In this document: piece after piece, positions 43,565 through 50,789 of the stretch
Layout of the letters: each line of letters starts with the position of its first letter
Numbering within the stretch: the stretch's first letter is position 1
Assembly: GCA_017431145.1 (NCBI GenBank)
Contig: JAFRLQ010000033.1
Coordinates: 1-64,000, forward strand
DNA length: 64,000 nt
Direction of reading: 5' to 3'
DNA from: Clostridia bacterium
GTDB taxonomy: Bacteria > Bacillota > Clostridia > Christensenellales > Maliibacteriaceae
Notes under the pieces: generated by a model
Seen by the model: the letters and a program-made list of their open reading frames with translations, nothing else
Databases searched by the model: none
Told to the model about the DNA's origin: nothing
Made by a program: the position numbers and the translations under genes

Positions 43565-44359
43565 ATGGCAATTCTGTCGCAAAAAGAGCTGATGCTTCGG
43601 GAATACATCAATAAGGAAAATGCGTTCCGGCATTTGCGGTATGATGAGGAGATGTATCCGTACGAACTGATGCGTCAGGGGGATATGCGCTCGGTTGAAG
43701 AAAGCCAGCGAGTCTTCTGGCAGTCAGGTACCACGGCCCATCTTGTTGATGACCCAGTTCAGAATCAGAAATATCTGTGTGTTTCGTCGATCACGATCGC
43801 AACAAGGATCGCGATCGAAAATGGAATGCCGGAAGAAGATGCACTGAATGCAAGCGATCTGTATATCCGAAAGATGGACGCGTGCAAAAGCGTTGAAGAA
43901 GTGTTGAATATCCACAAAGATATCATGGCGTTTTATACGGGCAAAATGGCGCAGATCCGGAAAAGCACTGCATACAGCAAACATGTCACATCGACCATGC
44001 AGTATATACGTGATCACCTGAACGAAGAGCTGAATCTTTCCGGGATCGCTTCATATGTTTGCTTGAATGCATCTTATCTTTCTGCGCTGTTCCATGAAGA
44101 GACCGGCATGACGGTGATGGATTATATACAGGAGTGCCGCGTCGAGTGGGCAGAGAACCTGCTCAGGTTTTCGGATTACAGTATCCTGGAAATATCCAAT
44201 ATCACGTCTTTTTCTTCGCAAAGCTATTTCGGTGCGGTTTTTAGAAAACGGACCGGTTTAACACCCGGGGAATACAGGAAAAAATACTACCGCAAGGGCG
44301 TTCTGCAGCGAAGAAAAGTAACAAAAGAAAGGAAGGGTGATCTGCTTGCGCTGGAATGA
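43565..44359 (+). CDS. AraC-family transcription regulator (copy A)
   Basis: 264 residues. The N-terminal domain contains LRYDEEMYPYELMRQGD, related to the same region of the regulator at 44432. The C-terminal 100 residues form the AraC double helix-turn-helix (LSGIASYVCLNASYLSALF, then ILEISNITSFSSQSYFG). Starts at ATG 43565 with GAGGAG nine bases upstream; the frame is open 14 codons further. Divergent from the aldo/keto reductase at 42328 and convergent with its paralog. Confidence 0.88.
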   Translation: MAILSQKELMLREYINKENAFRHLRYDEEMYPYELMRQGDMRSVEESQRVFWQSGTTAHLVDDPVQNQKYLCVSSITIATRIAIENGMPEEDALNASDLYIRKMDACKSVEEVLNIHKDIMAFYTGKMAQIRKSTAYSKHVTSTMQYIRDHLNEELNLSGIASYVCLNASYLSALFHEETGMTVMDYIQECRVEWAENLLRFSDYSILEISNITSFSSQSYFGAVFRKRTGLTPGEYRKKYYRKGVLQRRKVTKERKGDLLALE

Positions 44360-44431
44360 ATACTATGGGAATTGATCAAGTCCAATTGTGTGTTGTATTT
44401 GCAACATGATTGAAGCAAGGTCAGAAAAACA

Positions 44432-45226
44432 TCAGACGGAATCTGTACTGACAGGCTCATCAGGCAAATGACGTTCTGACGCAGCATTCAAACTGTGCCG
44501 GAAAAAGGAATTCTGGTATTCAATTGGGGTCATTCCTTCCAGCTTTTTGAAACAGCGGATGAAATAACTCTGGGAACTGAATGCAAGGATCTCACTAATC
44601 TGTGCAGATGTGAATTCCGAGTAACGAAGCATGTTCTTTGCAGTCTCGATTCTACGGCGCAGAATATAGTCACTGACTGCAAGGCCGGTTTCTTTCTTGA
44701 AGAGTGTAGAAAGGTAGCTTTCGCTTAACCCGACATAAATGCAAAGATGAGAAAGCCGGATTGGCTGATGCAGGTTCAAATCAATAAAGTCCATACACTG
44801 GAGAACGGGTTTTGAAAACACGTTTTCTTTTTTAATTGCGGCCATTTTGTTTGTGAAGTAAGCAAACATCTCATGATGCAATTTGAGGACCTCATCGACG
44901 CTGTTGAGTTTGTCCATCCTGTTGATGTAATAGTCACTTGACGTGTATGCTGTTTCGTTGTCTAGGCCGCCTTCGATAGCGAAACGTGTCGTTATCGTGA
45001 CGCAGGCAACAAACAGGTATTTGATATTCCGCACGGGGTTGCCGCTCAGATGTCCGGTAAGATTTGAGCGGATTATGGCGTCTGCTTCCGGTATTGCTTT
45101 AGGATCACCTTTCTGCATCAGTATGTACTGTTTCATTTCCTCATCATAAAAATGATGTCTTTTATTGCTTTCCCGGTTGAGATAGGCAAGATATGCGATT
45201 CCGGTTTCGCGTTCATGTGTTCTCAT
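44432..45226 (-). CDS. AraC-family transcription regulator (copy B)
   Basis: 264 residues, a paralog of the regulator at 43565 over its full length (FYDEEMKQYILMQKGD; VTITTRFAIEGGL; ISEILAFSSQSYFIRCFKK). Divergent from the aldo/keto reductase gene at 45408. The ATG follows GAGGTGATAAA. The N-terminal sensing domain is of the same unrecognised type in both copies. Confidence 0.88.
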   Translation of the reverse strand: MRTHERETGIAYLAYLNRESNKRHHFYDEEMKQYILMQKGDPKAIPEADAIIRSNLTGHLSGNPVRNIKYLFVACVTITTRFAIEGGLDNETAYTSSDYYINRMDKLNSVDEVLKLHHEMFAYFTNKMAAIKKENVFSKPVLQCMDFIDLNLHQPIRLSHLCIYVGLSESYLSTLFKKETGLAVSDYILRRRIETAKNMLRYSEFTSAQISEILAFSSQSYFIRCFKKLEGMTPIEYQNSFFRHSLNAASERHLPDEPVSTDSV

Positions 45227-45407
45227 AAGACTTTTATCACCTCAAACAACAAAATGATTTTACTATAAACAGAACAATAATGCTATATTCAAGCAATAAA
45301 GCGTACTAGAATCACATTATTCTTAAACACAGTGTCGAAGCGGGTGTTCCGCCAAGCTGGCCAGAAAACCGCAGATGATACAGAAGTAAAAGGAGAGATC
45401 ATCAGTT

Positions 45408-46370
45408 ATGAAAAAGATGCAGATAGGAATGACAGGGATTGAAGTGCCGGCAGTGGCAGTAGGATGCATGAGACTGGATGGTGTTGACCGGAAGAAAGGA
45501 GAAGCTTTGCTCCGCGGAGCGTTGGATATGGGGCTGAATTTCTTTGATCATGCAGACTTTTATGGTTATTGGAAAAACTATGTTGGTATATGTGAAGAAC
45601 TTTTTGCTGAGTATCTTCCGATGACACCTGCACTTCGCGAGAAGATCGTGATCCAAACAAAATGTGGTGTAAAAATCGGACCGGACGGTAAAGGCGGCAT
45701 GATGAATATCAGTTATGATTTTTCAAAAGACTATATCCTCAGGTGCGTGGAAGACTCTTTGAAACGCCTAAAGACAGATTATATCGATGGACTTCTTCTG
45801 CACATCCCGGATGCACTCGTGGAACCGGAGGAAGTTGCGGAAGCATTTGACCTTCTTGAGGAGCAGGGAAAAGTGCGTTATTTCGGTGTTTCCAACCATA
45901 CGCCGATGCAGATAGAACTGTTGAAAAAATATGTGAAGCAGCCGATCTGTGTGAACCAGCAGAAACTGTCTCTCGGATATGCACCGATTATTTCGTCCGG
46001 TGAGTATGTATGCATGCCCGATGAACGCGCGTTGAGCTATGACATGGAATCTCTGAATTACGGCCGTTTAAATAGTATTACGATGCAGTGCTGGTCACCG
46101 TTCCACGGTGCAAAGGGCGGAATCATTCTGAACGAGGAAAAATATCCGGAGCTGAATGCTGTATTGGAGCAGATGGCTGAAAAATACGGCACAAGTAAAA
46201 CGGCGATCTGTATTGCGTGGTTGCTGCGTCATCCTGCAAAACTGCAGCCTGTTACCGGAACTATGGATATTCAGCATCTAAAGGAGAGCGCGGATGGTAT
46301 GGATATTACACTGGAGCATGATGACTGGTACAAACTGTGGATAGCAGCGGGAAACAATACGAGGGCATAA
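45408..46370 (+). CDS. aldo/keto reductase (YdhF-like)
   Basis: A 320-residue barrel enzyme with catalytic D-Y-K-H: FFDHADFYG (Asp/Tyr), K in IQTKCG, and LLHIPD for His. It lacks the cluster domain of the other two reductases. It uses NADPH to reduce carbonyls; exact substrate unknown. AAAGGAGAG precedes the ATG. The next gene starts 3 bp after its stop, so the two are co-transcribed and may be coupled. Confidence 0.9.
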   Translation: MKKMQIGMTGIEVPAVAVGCMRLDGVDRKKGEALLRGALDMGLNFFDHADFYGYWKNYVGICEELFAEYLPMTPALREKIVIQTKCGVKIGPDGKGGMMNISYDFSKDYILRCVEDSLKRLKTDYIDGLLLHIPDALVEPEEVAEAFDLLEEQGKVRYFGVSNHTPMQIELLKKYVKQPICVNQQKLSLGYAPIISSGEYVCMPDERALSYDMESLNYGRLNSITMQCWSPFHGAKGGIILNEEKYPELNAVLEQMAEKYGTSKTAICIAWLLRHPAKLQPVTGTMDIQHLKESADGMDITLEHDDWYKLWIAAGNNTRA

Positions 46371-46372
46371 TT

Positions 46373-46747
46373 ATGGATCGTGAACAGTTGGCAAGAAAGT
46401 ATCACAAAAGCGGTTGTAACTGCGCACAGGCAGTATATGGAGCATTTGCTGATCTGGCAGACAGAGAACCTGAGAAGGCAATGGAGGAGGCCCGATTCTG
46501 GGGCGGTGGCGCAAAGGTGAAATGCGGCGCGGTGTATGCTGCGGAACAGATTATCAATCAGTATGCAGGGGAACAGAAAAAACAGATTACGGACGAATTT
46601 GAAAAAGCATTCATTCGTGAAAACGGAGATTTGGAATGCAGGAAACTTCTGGCCTCGGGAAACAAATACCGAAAGACATGTAATGATTATGTAGGCGATG
46701 CCTCATCGATGCTCGTACAAGTACTTTCGGACAACGGGCTTTTATAA
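46373..46747 (+). CDS. C_GCAxxG_C_C family protein
   Basis: 124 residues. Family features: SGCNCAQAV (residues 14-22), GGGAKVKCGAV (about 43-53) and later single cysteines (ECRKLL, KTCNDYVG). Members are proposed redox or metal-associated proteins and often sit beside oxidoreductases. The start ATG (46373) lies just after the aldo/keto reductase stop; an in-frame upstream start inside that gene is less likely. Confidence 0.8.
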   Translation: MDREQLARKYHKSGCNCAQAVYGAFADLADREPEKAMEEARFWGGGAKVKCGAVYAAEQIINQYAGEQKKQITDEFEKAFIRENGDLECRKLLASGNKYRKTCNDYVGDASSMLVQVLSDNGLL

Positions 46748-46879
46748 AGAGACTTGCTTGCAAGGAGATACTTTTGTGACGGCTCTTCCTGTTGTGAAAC
46801 GCTGCAGTATTGTTGGAATCCTGTTGATCCTCTGGTATTGATATCTGTATTGACATCAGCATTTCGTATTACTATATCT

Positions 46880-46951
46880 AAAAATGTGCTAAGAAAGAGC
46901 GAGCGGTATGGAGAATCGGATCCCACCGGGTAACGACGTCTTAGCATTTTT
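46880..46951. ncRNA. possible structured RNA or terminator with long loop
   Basis: AAAATGTGCTAAGA and TCTTAGCATTTTTT form an outer stem that ends in a T tract. The roughly 45-base interior contains a second stem (CGGT-GGA/TCC-ACCG). It could be a terminator with a long loop for the reductase operon, or a small RNA. I match it to no known riboswitch. Confidence 0.35.
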
Positions 46952-47040
46952 TCGTTTTGTGCGATGTTGCTTTTCAGCGAGGGTTTCAACTGAAAAACAA
47001 AACAAAGAATACTGATCATCGGACAAATACATTTCTACAT

Positions 47041-47131
47041 GATTGCTACAAGGTCATAAAATCATTGAAAAAAAGACAAAAGAAAAAAGCCTGTTTTCAT
47101 TGATTTAACAGGCTTTTCGAGGTGGTCTGGG
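47041..47131. repeat. duplicate of the tRNA-Pro 3' end and terminator
   Basis: The stretch GCCTGTTTTCATTGATTTAA plus flanks repeats 50279-50368: about 65 bases of related upstream sequence, the tRNA terminator hairpin, and TGGTCTGGGT, the reverse complement of the tRNA 3' end with its CCA. The body of the tRNA is missing here. The 47-kb copy joins directly to a gene remnant. Confidence 0.75.
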
Positions 47132-47322
47132 TCGAGGTCGATCCCTCCTGGAAACGCTGGGAAGAGAAACTGATGTTTGGACCGTTCATCCATCATGTGG
47201 GCGGCATCTACGGCGATTACGCCGATGTATTTGAAGAAGACGTCCGTTATCTCAACGATCCCCGCCGTGGCGTTAAAGTCAATCTGGAAACGCCTTATAC
47301 TCCCGGACAGAAGTCTCTGTAA
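47131..47322 (+). pseudogene. 3' fragment of a larger gene, possibly a sugar isomerase (fucose/arabinose isomerase type)
   Basis: About 63 codons (WKRWEEKLMFGPFIHHVGGI ... TPYTPGQKSL) ending at a TAA and followed by a good terminator, so this is a genuine gene 3' end. GPxIHHV-GIYGDYADV resembles the C-terminal part of L-fucose/L-arabinose isomerase-type proteins; the resemblance is from memory and weak. No start or 5' part exists: the frame begins abruptly at the tRNA-derived repeat. Confidence 0.5.
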
Positions 47323-47341
47323 AACAGGATTTAAAGCAGAA

Positions 47342-47374
47342 AGCTGCAGGGTTTTAATAAGCCCTGCAGTTTTT
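47342..47374 (+). terminator. intrinsic terminator of the gene remnant
   Basis: CTGCAGGG, ten-base loop, CCCTGCAG, then TTTTT. Confidence 0.85.
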
Positions 47375-47447
47375 CTATACTGCTTCTTCAGGATATCCAG
47401 TCACGTGAAGGCGATGAGACAGTGTAAAACGGATGAAACAATTGCCG

Positions 47448-48440
47448 TCAGTATTTGATATAGGTTTGATTTTTGCTGGTTGGCTTATCGGGCATTGTCA
47501 TAAAAACCAATTTCTTGTCAAGAGCAGGGACAAGATATGTTTTGCGAAAACTGCTTCTGGAAGCGATGCCAAGCAGTTCCATCAACTGGTGGATGGTATA
47601 AGGGACATTGTATTCCATTGCATCGATCAGTTTTTGCACCTGCGGAGTGAGCAATGCGTTTTTCCCAGTAGACTGTTCAATTGCCCGATCCAGAGAAAGG
47701 TTGATCATATCCAGCATAAACTCAATGAACCGGTTTGAATTTCCTGCAACATGGCATGCGGCAATCGCATCATAATAGTCGTCCTGAAACTCCTGAATTC
47801 TGCTTTCAATCGGGATGTACTGAAAAAGCGGATTCCATAAAGACAGAAGTGCAGTCTGCCAAAGTCGGGCTATTCTTCCGTTTCCGTCGCTGAACGGATG
47901 GATAAAAACAAACTCGTAATGAAAAACCGAAGACAGGATAAGCGGGTGTATGGACTGCCGGGACTCCTTCATCCATGCAAACAGCTGCTGCATTAACTGC
48001 GGAACAAACTGAGGGGGAGGGGCCATGAAAATACATGTCTCTCCTTTGAAAACACCTTCATTGTGTGTACGGAATACTCCGGAATCCTGCAACAGGAGGT
48101 AGGTCATAATTCCATGTATCTTTTGAAGATCTTTCAGGGAGTATGGATCAAATTTGCCGAGCAAATCATAAGCTTTGTATGCGTTTTTGACTTCCTGAAT
48201 CTCTCTTTCAGGCCCCATGACACTTTTTCCGTTGATGACGCCTTGGACTTCATCCACAGACAAGGAATTCGCCTCAATCGCAAGGGAGGAGTGTATCGAT
48301 CGAATGCGGTTATTCCGACGAAGATATGGCTTTGTTTCAAAAGTCTTGTAACTTGAAATCTTACCGACTTTTTCAGCGATCTGCCCTGTCAGTAATATCA
48401 TATTATTTGTCAGTGAAAACGGCGGGTGATTCTTCTCCAT
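47448..48440 (-). CDS. Fic-family protein (AMP-transferase type)
   Basis: 330 residues. The Fic core HPFSDGNGRIAR (181-192) is intact, so transfer of AMP (or another nucleotide part) to a hydroxyl of a target protein is expected. An N-terminal self-inhibition helix is present as SSLAIEANSLS (51-61): the glutamate (E56) is kept, but the usual following Gly is Ala. The C-terminal 80 residues look like a winged helix (TIHQLMELLGIASRSSFRK). The ATG at 48440 follows GGAGG; an upstream ATG at 48491 lacks a site. No antitoxin gene is adjacent. Confidence 0.9.
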   Translation of the reverse strand: MEKNHPPFSLTNNMILLTGQIAEKVGKISSYKTFETKPYLRRNNRIRSIHSSLAIEANSLSVDEVQGVINGKSVMGPEREIQEVKNAYKAYDLLGKFDPYSLKDLQKIHGIMTYLLLQDSGVFRTHNEGVFKGETCIFMAPPPQFVPQLMQQLFAWMKESRQSIHPLILSSVFHYEFVFIHPFSDGNGRIARLWQTALLSLWNPLFQYIPIESRIQEFQDDYYDAIAACHVAGNSNRFIEFMLDMINLSLDRAIEQSTGKNALLTPQVQKLIDAMEYNVPYTIHQLMELLGIASRSSFRKTYLVPALDKKLVFMTMPDKPTSKNQTYIKY

Positions 48441-48510
48441 GTCAAACACCTCCATTGATACCATTTTATCAGAAAAAGAAGATGGCTTCAATCATCATGT
48501 GTGTTATCAT

Positions 48511-48575
48511 AGGTCATTTCATGTTATATTACACAAGAATGAAAGATCATAAGTCATATCATGGGCTATTTCATG
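48511..48575. repeat. three short direct repeats upstream of the Fic gene
   Basis: AGGTCATTTCATG (48511-48523), AAGTCATATCATG (48551-48563) and GCTATTTCATG (48565-48575). They lie in the Fic promoter region and could be binding sites. Confidence 0.4.
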
Positions 48576-48670
48576 TGGATTTGTATGATTCAATGAAAGA
48601 CGATACAGTTTAAATGGGTACAGATTCATCACGTGAATTCAGATGGAAGAGTTGAACCTTATGATGTTTT

Positions 48671-48853
48671 GTGTCCGAGGCAAAAGAAGCATATACTTAC
48701 ATTGCCTGCATTGCAACAGAAATCGCACTTTCCATTACAGGCGTAAACGTGTATTACTGTATGACAAACGACGAATTCGACGCGGATGCATGGTGTGACA
48801 AGTTCTGTAATGAAGAATTGCACGAAATGCTTCTGAAATGGTATATCTCCTGA
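48671..48853 (+). CDS. short reading frame, doubtful
   Basis: 60 codons from a GTG, without a ribosome binding site. The C-terminal half (NDEFDADAWCDKFCNEELHE) is protein-like and acidic, so it may be the remnant of a gene. No family recognised. Confidence 0.25.
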   Translation: MSEAKEAYTYIACIATEIALSITGVNVYYCMTNDEFDADAWCDKFCNEELHEMLLKWYIS

Positions 48854-48959
48854 AAGATAATCCGAGTATGAATGAAACTTCGGGGCAGGAGCATCAGTTG
48901 ACAGAAGGAAACAGGTTCAAAATTTTAGAACAGAATAATTAAGGCAGAGGTGTTTTGAA

Positions 48960-50108
48960 ATGAAGTACAGGAAACTGGGCAATACCGGAATGGAAGTCAG
49001 CGTGGTTGGTATAGGCTGCGAAGGCATGTTGGAGGACAACTGCGCCATGACAACAAAACTGTTTGATGAGGCAGAAAAACTCGGAATCAATTATTTCGAC
49101 CTGTATGCTTCGGATCCTGAGTTGCGCGCAGCCGTCGGAAAGGCGCTGAAAGGACGGAGAGAAAAGTTCTATATCCAGTCGCATCTTTGTTCTGTCTGGA
49201 AGAATGGGCAGTATCTTCGTACCCGCAACGTTCAGGAGGCACAAGCGGGATTTGAAGAGATGCTGAAACTCCTCGGTACGGATTACATTGATGTCGGCAT
49301 GATACATTATTGTGATGCGATGAAGGACTGGGAGGAAATCGTGAATAACGGGATCCTGGACTTTGCGCGTGAATTAAAGAAAGAGGGAAGGATCCGCCAT
49401 ATCGGGCTTTCCAGCCACAATCCGCTTGTGGCGGAGCGTGCGGTAAAAGAAGGCGGGATCGAAGTCCTGATGTTTGCGGTAAACCCGTGTTACGATCTGC
49501 AGCCTGCAGGCGAAGATGTGGAGCAGCTTTGGGAGGACGAGGCCTATGAAAAGCATCTTACGAACATGGATGCGGACAGACATCGCCTTTATGAGACCTG
49601 TCAGAATATGGGCGTCGGCATCACGGTCATGAAAGCGTTCGGGGGCGGAGATCTCCTGGATGCAGAACTGTCACCGGCAAAGGCGGCGCTTACAGTCAAT
49701 CAGTGCATTCATTATGCATTGTCAAGACCGGCAGTCGGTGTTGTGCTTGCAGGTGCGCATAACGTTGAACAGCTCAGGGAAAGCGCTTCTTACTGTGAGG
49801 CGTCCGATGAAGAAAAGGATTTTGCAGATGCTTTTGCGAGTTTTCCCAGAATCAGCTGGACAGGGCACTGCATGTACTGCAGCCATTGTGAGCCGTGTCC
49901 GATGCACATCGACATTGCAATGGTGACAAAGCTTCTGAATCTTGCAGAAGCACAGAAAGAGCTTCCGGAGACGGTCCGGGAGCATTATAAAGTGTTGGAA
50001 AGGCATGCTTCAGACTGTATTCAATGCGGCGCTTGTGAAACAAGATGTCCCTTCGGAGTTGAGATTCGGGAAAACATGCAGAAAGCAAGAGAGGTATTTG
50101 GTTTCTGA
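48960..50108 (+). CDS. aldo/keto reductase with C-terminal ferredoxin-like [4Fe-4S] domain (second)
   Basis: 382 residues. Barrel domain with FDLYASDPE at the catalytic Tyr position and MIHYCD for His. The C-terminal part has CMYCSHCEPCP and CIQCGACETRCP, the same two-cluster layout as the reductase at 42328, although the barrels are only distantly related. Electron transfer to an unknown carbonyl substrate is expected. Ribosome binding site is weak (GAGGTG). Own terminator downstream. Confidence 0.88.
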   Translation: MKYRKLGNTGMEVSVVGIGCEGMLEDNCAMTTKLFDEAEKLGINYFDLYASDPELRAAVGKALKGRREKFYIQSHLCSVWKNGQYLRTRNVQEAQAGFEEMLKLLGTDYIDVGMIHYCDAMKDWEEIVNNGILDFARELKKEGRIRHIGLSSHNPLVAERAVKEGGIEVLMFAVNPCYDLQPAGEDVEQLWEDEAYEKHLTNMDADRHRLYETCQNMGVGITVMKAFGGGDLLDAELSPAKAALTVNQCIHYALSRPAVGVVLAGAHNVEQLRESASYCEASDEEKDFADAFASFPRISWTGHCMYCSHCEPCPMHIDIAMVTKLLNLAEAQKELPETVREHYKVLERHASDCIQCGACETRCPFGVEIRENMQKAREVFGF

Positions 50109-50116
50109 ATGAATTG

Positions 50117-50148
50117 AAAAAGCTGCGGGTTACGTCCTGCAGCTTTTT
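50117..50148 (+). terminator. intrinsic terminator
   Basis: AAAAGCTGC and GCAGCTTTT around GGGTTACGTCCT, ending in TTTTT. Confidence 0.85.
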
Positions 50149-50278
50149 GCTTCTCCGGATTCAGTGATCATTCTTCTGATTATCATATCTAAAGTTTGAA
50201 TTACACAGAGAACACGCTATCGTTTGCCTGAATTCTGTGATACCAAACAAGCCCCATTATCTATGTTTACAACATATT

Positions 50279-50368
50279 TACTACAGGGTTAGAAAACCAT
50301 CGAAATAAAGGACAAAGGAAAAAGCCTGTTTTCATTGATTTAACAGGCTTTTTGATGTGGTCTGGGTG
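50279..50368. repeat. original copy of the tRNA-Pro 3'-end/terminator repeat
   Basis: Matches 47041-47131 (see there). Here it is attached to the intact tRNA gene. Confidence 0.75.
50319..50353 (-). terminator. intrinsic terminator of tRNA-Pro
   Basis: On the minus strand AAAAAGCCTGTT and AACAGGCTTTTT pair around an 11-base loop, with the T tract on the downstream side. Confidence 0.85.
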
Positions 50369-50434
50369 AGAGGACTTGAACCTCCGGCCTCTTGAACCCC
50401 ATTCAAGCACGCTACCAAACTGCGCCACACCCAG
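50358..50434 (-). tRNA. tRNA-Pro (anticodon GGG)
   Basis: A 77-nt cloverleaf. The acceptor stem CTGGGTG pairs with CACCCAG, followed by A and an encoded CCA. D arm GCGCAGTTTGGTAGCG; anticodon arm CTTGA-ATGGGGT-TCAAG with GGG at 34-36; T arm GGAGG-TTCAAGT-CCTCT. Reads proline codon CCC (and CCU by wobble). Confidence 0.95.
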
Positions 50435-50446
50435 ATGACAAAAAAG

Positions 50447-50475
50447 ATAGTAACACCCCCTATATTAAATGTCAA
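50447..50475 (-). promoter_or_regulatory. promoter of tRNA-Pro
   Basis: On the minus strand TTGACA (50470-50475), 17-bp spacer, TACTAT (50447-50452), about 12 bp before the tRNA 5' end. A near-consensus promoter. Confidence 0.85.
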
Positions 50476-50609
50476 GTAAAACATTCTTGTTGTGGCTGAT
50501 GGAACAAATGGCACACGAATGGTGAATAAACCGGACAAGGATTGTTCTTCATGGCGTAAAGTGCAAACGAGAGCGTTTCATTATATCCTCCAGATAATCT
50601 GGTGTTATA

Positions 50610-50654
50610 AAAACAAAAACTCTTCATGGATCCCATGATGAGTTTTTGTTTTTT
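50610..50654. terminator. strong hairpin terminator
   Basis: AAAACAAAAACTC (50610-50622) and GAGTTTTTGTTTT (50640-50652) with an inner CATGG/CCATG stem. It works in both directions. No annotated gene reads into it from the left, so it either isolates the tRNA promoter from the adhesin gene or ends an unseen small transcript between 50480 and 50610. Confidence 0.75.
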
Positions 50655-50789
50655 AAGTATTCATAGTATTAATTAAAAACATTATTAACTTTTATATTCA
50701 ATTAATAGAAATTTATATATAATAAATATATATGCTCAGCTGTTAATAGACATCATTGAGTGTTGGTGCTTTGCAAAGGAGAGGACTGT

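Noticed and set aside
46880-46951. T-box or known riboswitch
   Set aside because: The conserved T-box TGGNACC core and other known aptamer motifs are missing.
48326-48613. 95-codon plus-strand frame
   Set aside because: It overlaps the Fic gene start and promoter on the opposite strand and has no ribosome binding site or protein-like composition.
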